DNA from: Polyangiaceae bacterium
GTDB lineage: Bacteria; Myxococcota_A; Polyangia; Polyangiales; Polyangiaceae
Length of the DNA: 64,000 bases
Direction: 5' to 3'
Assembly (NCBI GenBank): GCA_023150915.1
Contig: JAKLKA010000033.1
Location: 1 to 64,000, forward strand
Part shown: positions 56,864 to 63,919 of the stretch, one piece after another
Position numbering within the stretch: the stretch's first letter is position 1
Layout: every line of letters begins with the position of its first letter
Translations under genes and position numbers: made by a program
Notes under the pieces: model-generated
Database searches by the model: none
What the model was told of the DNA's origin: nothing
Seen by the model: only the letters and a program-made list of their open reading frames with translations

Positions 56864-57294
56864 TGGGCAACAGATCCGGTCCGCTCGCGAAAAAGTGGTG
56901 GGTGCTGCTCGTGGGCGTCGCAGCAGGCGTCGTGGCTTGTGCGAAAGATGACGGCGAGGCCACTCCGAGGGCACCGGCCGACGCCATACCCGCGGCCGTG
57001 GCCATCTCGGGCTCCGAGGTCGAGCTGGGGGTGTATCTCGGCCCGGCGGTTCTGCATCGCGAAATGCGTCCAAAGATCATAGACGCAAACCGAAAGGCGG
57101 CGTGCGAGGGGTTCTGCGGTCCCGATGAGTACCCGTTTGCCTCGACCGTGGAGGGTGGTGCGGGCGCGCAGGTGACCGCAGTCCCGTTGGCGGAGCAGCG
57201 CATCCAGGGAGGCGTGATGTCGCAGTTCTACCGGCAGCATGGCATCAAGCAGGGAGATGCCTTTAGAGTGTTCGTCAAGAAGAACAAGGACTGA
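56860..57294 (+). CDS. NucA/NucB-type deoxyribonuclease, lipoprotein
   Basis: 144 aa from ATG 56860, overlapping the kelch stop (ATGA). Lipoprotein signal with lipobox GVVAC, then the NucA/NucB domain: NRKAACEGFCGPDEYPFASTVEGGAG with the DEYPFAS catalytic core (Asp/Glu), QRIQGGVMSQFY and GDAFRVFV. The family includes Bacillus subtilis NucA, a membrane-bound competence nuclease, and NucB, a secreted biofilm DNase. Here the enzyme would sit on the outer or inner membrane surface, for DNA uptake, nutrient scavenging or attack on prey DNA. The gene is followed 2 bp later by a ComJ/Nin-like gene. Confidence 0.8.
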   Translation: MMGNRSGPLAKKWWVLLVGVAAGVVACAKDDGEATPRAPADAIPAAVAISGSEVELGVYLGPAVLHREMRPKIIDANRKAACEGFCGPDEYPFASTVEGGAGAQVTAVPLAEQRIQGGVMSQFYRQHGIKQGDAFRVFVKKNKD

Positions 57295-57296
57295 GG

Positions 57297-57608
57297 ATGG
57301 GACTGCTCGCACGCGCCAAGGTGATCCCGTACAACGCCCAGGTGGAGTTGAGTGATCTGAACGCGACCGACTACCCGCAATGGCGGACCGGGCACGAGGC
57401 GGCTGTGGCACTGGCTGACTGCGTCGCAGTAGCGACGCAAGGCGATGAGGCAGGAAAGGTGGTCGTTGAGATCTGGTACGGCGAACTTCAACTCGACGAC
57501 CCCGCCATTCGGGAGCCGGTCTTCGAAGCGGGTCGGTATCATCTGCGAGTTTTCACCTCGCCGGTGGGAGCGCCGCCCGCACGCGTGTACTTCCTGCTGA
57601 GTTCGTAG
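57297..57608 (+). CDS. ComJ/Nin-like small protein, candidate nuclease inhibitor
   Basis: 103 aa from ATG 57297, with a GGACTGAGG ribosome site overlapping the nuclease stop. Pattern: VIPYNAQVELSD, WRTGHEAAVALADCVAVAT, VVVEIWYG, AGRYHLRVFT and a hydrophobic ending (YFLLSS). This follows the layout of B. subtilis ComJ (Nin), the inhibitor encoded directly after NucA, although similarity is only at the level of pattern. No signal peptide is present, so it would be cytoplasmic and could block nuclease that fails to be exported. If it is not ComJ-related, it is still the natural immunity candidate by position. Confidence 0.6.
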   Translation: MGLLARAKVIPYNAQVELSDLNATDYPQWRTGHEAAVALADCVAVATQGDEAGKVVVEIWYGELQLDDPAIREPVFEAGRYHLRVFTSPVGAPPARVYFLLSS

Positions 57609-57902
57609 AGGGCGCTTTGTGCGGCTGGGAGTGGACGCCGCGTTCCGTCCAACGTCGGCGTTGAGCTGCGGCGGCGCGTTCCAGTGTCGGGCCTCGCGTA
57701 ATCAGAGCCGAGCTCGCCGCCGTCAGCTCCAACGCTCTGTTGGACAGTGTCCCGGTGTCCCGGTCCACCGACGTTTCCGCTGAAAGAATGACGCCTCTTT
57801 CAAGCCTCCATCCGACGATCCCGGCCTCCCGGAGGCGCTGGTCTGGCCGTCCGGGACGCTTATGCTTGGCTCGCGGCTGCACCCGCGCGGACCACGCGTG
57901 GC
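57609..57902. other. 294-bp intergenic region
   Basis: No open frame with coding character was found. It contains several short repeated GTCCCGG/GTCC motifs near 57735-57775 and a -10-like TATGCT near 57863, 34 nt before the regulator GTG, that could be the promoter of the next gene. No hairpin-plus-T terminator is visible. Confidence 0.35.
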
Positions 57903-58838
57903 GTGAAGAGGACGGAGCTCATGCCAGGCTCCCGCGCGCCGGGCCGCCGGGCCCTGCGCTGGGCCAAATGGGCTCGCCCGACGGAGCGCGGTGCGATAGG
58001 CTTGGCTCGCAAGAAAGCACGCAACTCGCGGCGGCAACGCGCCGACCAGAAGCTCAAGTTGGAACCGGCCGAGACTCCGCCTGATGGCTTGTGGTTGGGA
58101 CCGAGGGGAGAGCCCCGCCGGCCCGCGCTCTGGCCCGGCGAGCCGCCCTCGGCGGTGGTGGTCGGCTCCCACGCGGCGGGCGTGCTCGAGCTCACGCGAG
58201 CGTTGCGGCGCATGGAGTGTCCCGCAGACGGTCTCTCCTCCGTGGCGGCGCTGCTCGACCACGTCCAGGCCAGCGTCGATGTGATCCTGGTCGATCTGGC
58301 CGACGCACCCCTCGGCGCGTTCGATGCCGCCCTGAAGCTGCGCGCCGACCAGCGTGCGCGGTGCGTGGTGGCGATCACCGCCGCCCCGCGCGCCGATCTC
58401 AGGTCCGACGCGCTCCGCCGGGGCGCCGATGACGTCGTGAGCCGACCCTTCGAGCTGGACGAGCTGTTCGCACGGATCCACGCGCTGCTTCGCCGCCTGC
58501 GCAGCCACTCGGGGGTCATGGCGGCGGTCGTGGACGTGCCCGCCGAGCGCAACGCAACCTGGCCCGAGCTGGTCGCGCAGATCGAACGCGCGCTTCCGGA
58601 GCTCGACCGTGCCGTGAAGCACCGGCAGCGCCGCTTGTTCGCGCTCTTCAAGGGCTCCGGTGGCCGCCCGGTCCGCTGGGAGGCCGCGGCGGCTCAGGCG
58701 CTGGAGACACCCTGCATGAGCCAGGCAGCTTTCTACAAGCAGGTCCGACGCCTGAACGCGAAGCTGGCGCCCTTCGGCCTGGTGATCGTCGCCGAACGCG
58801 GTTTCGGCTGGTATCTCGATCGGCTGGCGCCGCGCTGA
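57903..58838 (+). CDS. Degenerate response regulator, OmpR-like layout
   Basis: 311 aa from GTG 57903 (ATG 57921 is the next in-frame choice). The first ~75 residues are basic, Arg/Pro-rich and unrelated to receiver domains. Residues ~80-200 follow a receiver fold: SAVVVGSHAAGVLELTRALRR, VDVILVDLADAPLGAF (phospho-Asp position kept), ITAAPRADL, ADDVVSRPFELDEL. The acidic pair near the first strand is missing (VVVGSH) and the conserved Lys is Arg, so phosphorylation is doubtful. The C-terminal ~90 residues carry a winged-helix-like ending (FYKQVRRLNAKLAPFGLVIVAERGFGWYLDRL). It may be a phosphorylation-independent regulator. Confidence 0.65.
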   Translation: MKRTELMPGSRAPGRRALRWAKWARPTERGAIGLARKKARNSRRQRADQKLKLEPAETPPDGLWLGPRGEPRRPALWPGEPPSAVVVGSHAAGVLELTRALRRMECPADGLSSVAALLDHVQASVDVILVDLADAPLGAFDAALKLRADQRARCVVAITAAPRADLRSDALRRGADDVVSRPFELDELFARIHALLRRLRSHSGVMAAVVDVPAERNATWPELVAQIERALPELDRAVKHRQRRLFALFKGSGGRPVRWEAAAAQALETPCMSQAAFYKQVRRLNAKLAPFGLVIVAERGFGWYLDRLAPR

Positions 58839-58871
58839 GCGTGGGTGAACGCGAAGCCGCCCGGCGATCCG

Positions 58872-60344
58872 CTACGCCCGCCGCAGCACGAACAACCGGG
58901 CCGCCGGCGCCTGGGCGGGACCGGGGAAGGTGCTGGCGTGATCCTCGACGATCTCGAACGCGCTTCCGAAGAGGCGCGCCAGCGTCTCGGCGGTGTGGGG
59001 CATCGTGCCGTGCCGATCACCCTCTTCGGTGGCGTGGGTCTTGAGCAGCAAGTGTCCGCCGGGTGCCAGCAGCGTGGCCAGGTTCTCGGCATAGCGGGCG
59101 GCGGCGTCGGGGGTGAGCAGGTGCAAGCACCCGCGATCGACCGCGATGTCGAACGAGCTGCGGCGGCGGGTGTTCGTGATGTCGTCTTCCAACCAGAGCA
59201 CCGAAAGCTCGGGGGAGCGCCGCCGAGCGTCTTCCAGGGCACGCCCCGATAGGTCGGTGGCCACCACCCGGTGTCCGCGCTCGGCAGCGGCCACGGCCAT
59301 GGTGCCGAGCCCCGTCCCGATGTCGAGCACCAAGGCGTGACGGGGCGCGAGGCGCTCGAACGACGCGAGCAGGTCGTCGTCGACGCGGTCGGTGTACCAG
59401 GGCAGACGCTCGGGGCGCTCGGAGGCGTACACCTGATCCCACTCGGCGCCGCTCCGCGGGGTGACGCGCGTGCCTGCGCGGCGGAGCGCCAGCGCGGTCT
59501 CGAGCATCTGCACCACCACCTCGATCGGCGGCGCCGGGCCCAGCTTGCGCGGGCGATCGAGCGGCGGGTCGGCGACCTCGATGCCGAACGACGGATGAAT
59601 GACGTGCAGGCCGTCCCGGGCCAGCTGCTCGATGTTGCGCTGCACCGCCGCGCGGGCGTACATGCCCGCGTTCATCGAGGGCGCGATGATGACCGGCGCC
59701 GCGGTGGCGAGCGCGACGGCGGAGACGATCGAGTCGAAGTTTCCGGTGGCGAGCCGGGACAGCGTGGTTGCCGTCGCCGGCCAGACCAGCACCGCGTCGG
59801 CCCAGGCAGCCAGGTCGATGTGCGGCACCGCCGTCTCGCCTTCGTACAAGTCCTGGGCCACCGGGCGATGCACCAGGCGCTCGAGGGCGTAGGCACTGAC
59901 GAAGCGGAGCGCATTCTTGGTGGCCGCCACGCGCACCTCGAAACCGCGATCGAGCAGCCGAGCGACCATCGCCGGCGCGTGCATCGCCGCCACCCCGCCG
60001 GCCAGGCACAAGACGACGCGATCGTGGCGCGGCGGCGACGCCGGCGCGGCGGGGGCGCTGTCGGGCTCGAACCGCTCGATGGCTCCGGCGTCGAGCAAGA
60101 GGCCGAGCAGCTGATCGACGACGCTGCCTTCGCCAAGCGCCGCGCCACTGAGCGCCTCCACGTGTGCCACGACCTCTCGGGGCGACCGCGGCTGCAGCAG
60201 AAAGCCGAGCACCACCCGTGCGAGCTGGGCCGACTCGGCGTGCAGCTGGTGCGCGCGACCGTCGGGCCCGAGCAGGACGGTCGTGTCCCCGGCGTCGTAG
60301 ATGCGCGCCACGCGCGCGCGCCGCAGGCGGGCGGTTTCGGACAT
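58872..60344 (-). CDS. PqqD-like / flavoprotein decarboxylase / methyltransferase fusion
   Basis: 490 aa from ATG 60344. Three parts. Residues 1-~95 resemble PqqD or RRE-type domains (VARIYDAGDTTVLLGPDG, LHAESAQLARVVLGFLL, VVDQLLGLLLDAGAIERF). Residues ~105-280 are a HFCD/phosphopantothenoylcysteine-decarboxylase flavoprotein (VLCLAGGVAAMHAPAMVARL, VWPATATTLSRLATG, IIAPSMNAGMY), the LanD/EpiD class that oxidatively decarboxylates C-terminal Cys. Residues ~310-490 are a SAM methyltransferase (VLDIGTGLGTMAVAAAERGHRVVATDLS). PqqD domains recruit ribosomally made peptides, so a peptide-modifying (RiPP) enzyme is suggested, although no clear precursor peptide is seen. The neighbouring Cys-rich lipoprotein is a possible but unproven substrate. 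Confidence 0.7.
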   Translation of the reverse strand: MSETARLRRARVARIYDAGDTTVLLGPDGRAHQLHAESAQLARVVLGFLLQPRSPREVVAHVEALSGAALGEGSVVDQLLGLLLDAGAIERFEPDSAPAAPASPPRHDRVVLCLAGGVAAMHAPAMVARLLDRGFEVRVAATKNALRFVSAYALERLVHRPVAQDLYEGETAVPHIDLAAWADAVLVWPATATTLSRLATGNFDSIVSAVALATAAPVIIAPSMNAGMYARAAVQRNIEQLARDGLHVIHPSFGIEVADPPLDRPRKLGPAPPIEVVVQMLETALALRRAGTRVTPRSGAEWDQVYASERPERLPWYTDRVDDDLLASFERLAPRHALVLDIGTGLGTMAVAAAERGHRVVATDLSGRALEDARRRSPELSVLWLEDDITNTRRRSSFDIAVDRGCLHLLTPDAAARYAENLATLLAPGGHLLLKTHATEEGDRHGTMPHTAETLARLFGSAFEIVEDHASTFPGPAQAPAARLFVLRRA

Positions 60345-60387
60345 CGTCCCGGATTCTCGCGGTCCAGACCGGACCGCCGTCAGGCTA

Positions 60388-60639
60388 TCAACTACTGCCG
60401 CCCGTCTTACAGCCGCCCGAGCTGGTCTTGTAGCAATCCTTGGTCGGCCCGCACGTGGTCTTGCCCTGGTCGTCCTTGCACGGCTCGCAGTCGCCGGACG
60501 GAAGCTCCGAACAGGCGACCACCGCGCTCGTGTTCTTCTGCGTCTCGTCGTCGTCGCCGCCGCACGCCAGCACCGCCGCAAAGGTGGTCACCGAGAGAGC
60601 GGTGGGTAGAAGCAACTCCCGCACGATGGGTCGAGCCAT
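60388..60639 (-). CDS. Small Cys-rich lipoprotein
   Basis: 83 aa. Signal peptide with lipobox VLACG, then a short Asp/Glu/Thr region and a Cys-rich tail (VVACSELPSGDCEPCKDDQ, KTTCGPTKDCYKT, GGCKTG). Seven cysteines beyond or including the lipid Cys suggest disulphides or a metal site. No catalytic domain. It has a promoter exactly 6 nt before its ATG and lies 43 bp upstream of the PqqD/flavoprotein/methyltransferase gene, so they may be co-transcribed. Whether that enzyme modifies this protein is unknown; the C-terminus ends in GGSS, not Cys. Confidence 0.7.
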   Translation of the reverse strand: MARPIVRELLLPTALSVTTFAAVLACGGDDDETQKNTSAVVACSELPSGDCEPCKDDQGKTTCGPTKDCYKTSSGGCKTGGSS

Positions 60640-60645
60640 CCCTGG

Positions 60646-60651
60646 AGCCTA
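60646..60651 (-). promoter_or_regulatory. Promoter -10 (TAGGCT) of the Cys-rich lipoprotein
   Basis: Minus-strand TAGGCT, 6 nt, then ATG 60639. The adjacent palindrome at 60659-60675 would overlap the -35 to -10 spacer of this promoter. Confidence 0.5.
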
Positions 60652-60658
60652 CCACGAT

Positions 60659-60675
60659 TGTTCCCAATGGGAACA
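60659..60675. promoter_or_regulatory. Near-perfect 17-bp palindrome, candidate operator
   Basis: TGTTCCCA-A-TGGGAACA is palindromic except for its central base. It lies between two divergent promoters (the lipoprotein -10 at 60646 and the selenoprotein -10 at 60719). A second palindrome, TTGATCAA, follows at 60676-60683. Such a pair suggests a shared repressor or activator site for both genes. Confidence 0.55.
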
Positions 60676-60699
60676 TTGATCAATCCTCGACGGACAGGC

Positions 60700-60711
60700 T
60701 CTCTCGAGAGA
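60700..60711. promoter_or_regulatory. 12-bp palindrome TCTCTCGAGAGA in the selenoprotein promoter spacer
   Basis: A perfect palindrome just upstream of the TATATT hexamer, where an operator would block RNA polymerase. It is not found elsewhere in the window by eye. Confidence 0.45.
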
Positions 60712-60718
60712 AGCCGGC

Positions 60719-60724
60719 TATATT
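60719..60724 (+). promoter_or_regulatory. Promoter -10 (TATATT) of the thioredoxin-fold selenoprotein candidate
   Basis: TATATT is followed by 8 nt and ATG 60733. The -35 is unclear because the spacer holds the 12-bp palindrome. It supports ATG 60733 over the upstream in-frame ATG 60658 as the true start. Confidence 0.5.
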
Positions 60725-60732
60725 TCCAGCCG

Positions 60733-61281
60733 ATGGGCCGTTGGGTCGCGCTTCTGGCTTTTCTCGTGTGTGTTCCCAGCTGTAGCAGTGGGGAGCGCAG
60801 CGCCGGCGGCGAGCTGCGGTCGCTCCCCGAGCTCGAGCTCTGGGGACACCTTCGCCACGATCCCAGCGGGCTCGCGACCGCCGCGACGCCCGGACCGCTG
60901 GGCTTCGACGCGATCGGGCAGAGCGCCCCGCGCCCTCACGCGCTGATCCACGTCTCGGGGTTCACCTGAAGCGCTTGCAAGGCAGCGGCCCGGGACATGG
61001 CCCTGGACTACCCGACCTACGCCGACAAGGCGATCTTCGTCGATCTCCTGGCCGAAGGCGCCGACCCCACCGAACCCGCGACCCCGGTGGAGCTCGAGGC
61101 CTGGATCGTGGATCGCGAGATCCCGTTCACGACCGCCGTCGATCTCCCGGGCGCCGGCCAGCGCATCTTGAAGGACTTCTCGCCGATCGAGAGCACCTTC
61201 TTGGTCGAGCTCGGCAGCATGACGATCGTGGAACACGCCCGGGCGCCGACCACGCTCTATCCGGCGCTCGATGCGCTGTGA
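60733..61281 (+). CDS. Thioredoxin-fold lipoprotein with in-frame UGA: candidate selenoprotein (UxxC)
   Basis: 182 residues counting the UGA (60967-60969) as Sec79. Before it: lipoprotein signal MGRWVALLAFLVCVPSCSSG and a ~50-residue region. Around it: ALIHVSGFT-U-SACKAAARDMALDY, i.e. U-x-x-C exactly where thioredoxin-like proteins have CxxC followed by Lys. After it: redoxin-type strands and helices (AIFVDLLAEGADPTEPATP, EAWIVDREIPFTTAVD, STFLVELGSMTIVEHA). Both halves are needed to build the fold, are in one frame, and show no decay. A hairpin with an 8-nt loop begins 13 nt after the UGA. Secreted thiol/selenol oxidoreductase or peroxidase activity is expected. The organism would need SelA/B/C/D (not in window). 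Confidence 0.75.
60983..61005 (+). other. bSECIS-like hairpin downstream of the in-frame UGA
   Basis: CAG (60983-60985) pairs with CTG (61003-61005), C60986 is a single bulge, GGCC (60987-60990) pairs with GGCC (60999-61002), leaving the apical loop CGGGACAT with a G in its second position. Loop starts 21 nt after the UGA. Bacterial SECIS elements have a short stem, a small loop with a G near its 5' end and this range of distance from UGA. Structure was paired by hand; no energy calculation was done. Confidence 0.55.
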
Positions 61282-61290
61282 CGGAGCGAA

Positions 61291-62208
61291 TCAAACCACC
61301 CGCGCGGCAACGCCGAACCCGGTCAGCCCATGACGGTTGCCGTTGTAGAACATCAGCTCGCGCCCGTGCACGCGCAGCACCGCCGCGTAGCACACCATCT
61401 CCGAGTCCCACCCGGAGTCGGATCGCGCGAGCCCGATCCGCGCATCGTCGCGCGCCCAGCTCCGCCCGTCCGTCGAGGTCGCGAGGCCGATGGCGTCCGG
61501 CGCGGCATGCGAGCGAATCGTGTACCAGAGCTCCCAGCCCCGGTCGCCGTGAGCGACCCACGGCCGCCCCAGCGAAAACTCCCCGCAGTCGGGGCGCCGC
61601 GCCACGGCGCACGCACCCTCGGCTGGCCAGTGCAGACCGTCGGCGGAGAAGATCTCGCACAGGTCGTTGTTGTAGTGGGGGGAGCCGCCCGGCGCGCTCC
61701 ACCCCCGCGACGCCCAGTACCAGCCGCGAAAGCCCCCGCCCGGCTCCGAGACCACGAACGGCGCACCCCGCGAGAACGGCTCGACCACGCTGCGATCGAG
61801 CACGGGCACCTGGCTGACGCGCACGAACGACCGGCCCCCATCGCGACTCTTGGCGAGACCCGCGAAGAGCAGATACGGCACGCGCTCGGCGCGCTGCCAG
61901 CCGACGTAGTACATCCACAGCTCGGCGCCGACCCAGAGCACGCACGACGGCGTGACCCCGCTGTCGTCGAAGGTGCCGAGGGCTCCGAGATCGAGCGCGG
62001 GCTCCGGGGCCTGATCCACGACGCGCGTCGGGTCCCGCGCGTCCAGATCCACCCAGCCCGCGCGCCCGAACGACTGCGCGTCGAGGGAGGCGAAGTACAC
62101 GCGGATCACGTCGCCCAGCACGACCGGGGTCGGCATCAGCGCGTGGGTCTTGGCCCAGCTCCGGGTGCCGTCGGGACAGAAGATCCGGCCGAGCTTCTTC
62201 CAGCTCAT
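61291..62208 (-). CDS. Glycosidase-like five-bladed beta-propeller protein
   Basis: 305 aa from ATG 62208 (ATGA with the methyltransferase gene). Repeated propeller elements typical of GH43/GH117/GH130-like proteins: GDVIRVYFASLD, DDSGVTPSCVLWVGAELWMYYVGW, AGLAKSRDGGRSFVRV, GFRGWYWASRGW, GRPWVAHGDRGWELWYTI, GLATSTDGRSWARDD, SEMVCYAAVLRVHGRELMFYNG. Asp of DDSGVTPS and Glu of DSEMVC are candidate acid residues. Such proteins act on or bind glycans. No signal peptide, so cytoplasmic, and its place beside FemAB-like and methyltransferase genes suggests a surface-polysaccharide or natural-product operon. Confidence 0.65.
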   Translation of the reverse strand: MSWKKLGRIFCPDGTRSWAKTHALMPTPVVLGDVIRVYFASLDAQSFGRAGWVDLDARDPTRVVDQAPEPALDLGALGTFDDSGVTPSCVLWVGAELWMYYVGWQRAERVPYLLFAGLAKSRDGGRSFVRVSQVPVLDRSVVEPFSRGAPFVVSEPGGGFRGWYWASRGWSAPGGSPHYNNDLCEIFSADGLHWPAEGACAVARRPDCGEFSLGRPWVAHGDRGWELWYTIRSHAAPDAIGLATSTDGRSWARDDARIGLARSDSGWDSEMVCYAAVLRVHGRELMFYNGNRHGLTGFGVAARVV

Positions 62209-62954
62209 CGGCGGCGGACCTCGGCCAGCATCTCTGCTCCGTGCTCGGGGAAGCGCTCGGCCACACGTTCGAGTGCGGCAAGGGCACTCCGGTCGAGAAT
62301 GCCCGAGTCGAACAGCGCCTCCATCTGCGCGTGGGAAAATGGCTTGAGAAAGTAGGTAGCGAAGCGCAGCACCTCGAAGCCAGCGGCCTCGAGGCTGTTC
62401 ACGAATCCCTCGCGGTCGAAGCGCGTGTGGCGCCCGAAGCGCCGCTCCATCTCCGAGGGCTCGGACAGCTGACCCAAGAGGCCCATCTCCAGCGCCAGCA
62501 CGCGGTGCAGCGAGCGGACGTTCGGCACGTTGACGTGCACCACCGTCTCGCGGGCGCACAGACCGTGCACGGCCTGAAGCAGCCGGGTCGGCTCCGGCAC
62601 CTCGTGCAAGAGGCTCGAGACCACGATCAAATCGAAGTCTTGCCCAAGCTCCGGCGCGAGCGCTTCCAGCGTGCCCTGGTGCACGCGGACGCGCGCGCTG
62701 TCGCCGGCCAGAGCCCGCGCCCGGGCGCAGAACTCGGGAACCGGCTCGACCAGGGTGTACGCCTCGACGCTGGGCAGGTGCAGAAACAGCGGTTCGAGCC
62801 CGGAGCCCACCTCGAGCAGTCGGCGGTGCGGGTAGCGCGCGGCAGTCCCCAGCACCTGCCGCCGGCGCGCGTCGACCATCACCGTCTCGAACCAACCGGT
62901 GCCCCCGGCGTATTGCGCCGCGTAGCGCTCACCGTAGTCGCTCAGGGTGGTCAC
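62205..62954 (-). CDS. Class I SAM-dependent methyltransferase
   Basis: 249 aa from GTG 62954, overlapping the upstream stop by GTGA. SAM-binding motif I LLEVGSGLEPLFLHLP, motif II YTLVEPVPEFCARA, post-I VVSSLLHEVPEPTRLLQAV, and C-terminal FDREGFVNSLEAAGFEVLRFATYFLKP. The layout matches sugar or small-molecule methyltransferases in polysaccharide and natural-product clusters. Downstream it overlaps the glycosidase-like gene by ATGA. The frame is open upstream in the large gene's opposite frame, but the GTGA overlap fixes the start. Confidence 0.8.
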   Translation of the reverse strand: MTTLSDYGERYAAQYAGGTGWFETVMVDARRRQVLGTAARYPHRRLLEVGSGLEPLFLHLPSVEAYTLVEPVPEFCARARALAGDSARVRVHQGTLEALAPELGQDFDLIVVSSLLHEVPEPTRLLQAVHGLCARETVVHVNVPNVRSLHRVLALEMGLLGQLSEPSEMERRFGRHTRFDREGFVNSLEAAGFEVLRFATYFLKPFSHAQMEALFDSGILDRSALAALERVAERFPEHGAEMLAEVRRR

Positions 62955-63919
62955 GCCTCGCCTCGCCCGCCGAGGGCCCAGAGGTAGTGATCGTGCACCA
63001 CGGCACGGGCGCCGAAGCCCTCTTTCTGATCGATCAGACCCACGTTGAGCACCTGCCCGGCTTGCTCGTTGGAGATCCCGAGGTCGAACCAGCGCTTCTG
63101 CGAGCACACCTCGCCCAAGAGCCGCTCGAACACCAGATCCAGCGCGCCACACTCGCGTCCTTCGTCGCTCGAGGCGATGTACTGCGCATGCGCGACCCTC
63201 GGGGTGTCGAACATCACCACTCCCGCCAGCAGGCGGTCGTCGCGCTCGGCGACCCAGAGCGTGATTGCCTTCGGGAAGCGCGCCGCGAGCAGAGCGATCT
63301 CGCTCAGGCTGTGGGTCGGCGTCGCGCCGTGACGGGTCGCGAGCGCCGCCGTGAGCAACGGCCAGAAACGCTCGAAGCTCTGCTCGGCCCGCACCCGGAC
63401 CCCCGAAGCCCGCGCCCGCCGGACGGCGCGCTGCCGGCGGTCTTGCATGCGCGGCCGCTGCGCGGGCTCGATCACCGAGAGCACGTCACGCCGGACCAGC
63501 GCGGCGCCGGCGCGGAACAGCGCATAGCGGTCCTCTTCGGCCGGCAGGCGGTGGTAGACGTGCGGCACCGTCTTGTAGAGCACCTCGGTCGCGCCCTGGG
63601 CCGCCAGAAAGCGCTCGGTCGTCGCGAACACTTCGAGCATCAGCGGTGTGGTCATGCGTTCGCCGACCACGAAGCCGCCGTAGCTGAGCCCACCGTGGGT
63701 TTCGACCCGAGCGCCGCGGCGGTGCGCCGGGAGCAGCGCCAGCCACTCGCCCCCCGCGCGGCCGACGATCAGAGAGTGATCGGCGAAGCGGTCCGCGTGG
63801 TAGCCCATGAACCCGCGCTCGAACAGGAAGGTCCCGTTCTTCGACGCCCGCACGAACGCGTCCCAGCGCTCGCCCAGCTCGGGCGAGAAGGCGCGCACCT
63901 CGAGCGGTCGCCGGCTCAT
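62951..63919 (-). CDS. FemAB-like GNAT acyltransferase
   Basis: 322 aa. Two GNAT-like lobes: LGERWDAFVRASKNGTFLFERGFMGYH and HSLIVGRAGGEWLALLPAHRRG in the first, and ITLWVAERDDRLLAGVVMFDTPRVAHAQYIASSDEGRECGALDLVF in the second. The pattern YIASSDEGRECGALDLV with a nearby Trp-Phe-Asp-Leu-Gly fits the BioF2-like (Acetyltransf_6) family, common in capsule and LPS clusters, where they acylate an amino sugar. ATGA overlap with the partial gene upstream; GTGA with the methyltransferase downstream. Confidence 0.8.
   Translation of the reverse strand: MSRRPLEVRAFSPELGERWDAFVRASKNGTFLFERGFMGYHADRFADHSLIVGRAGGEWLALLPAHRRGARVETHGGLSYGGFVVGERMTTPLMLEVFATTERFLAAQGATEVLYKTVPHVYHRLPAEEDRYALFRAGAALVRRDVLSVIEPAQRPRMQDRRQRAVRRARASGVRVRAEQSFERFWPLLTAALATRHGATPTHSLSEIALLAARFPKAITLWVAERDDRLLAGVVMFDTPRVAHAQYIASSDEGRECGALDLVFERLLGEVCSQKRWFDLGISNEQAGQVLNVGLIDQKEGFGARAVVHDHYLWALGGRGEA

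Noticed and set aside
60733..60969. A stand-alone 78-aa lipoprotein ending at the TGA
   Set aside because: It would end just before the CxxC position of a thioredoxin fold whose remainder continues in the same frame; the selenoprotein reading explains both parts.
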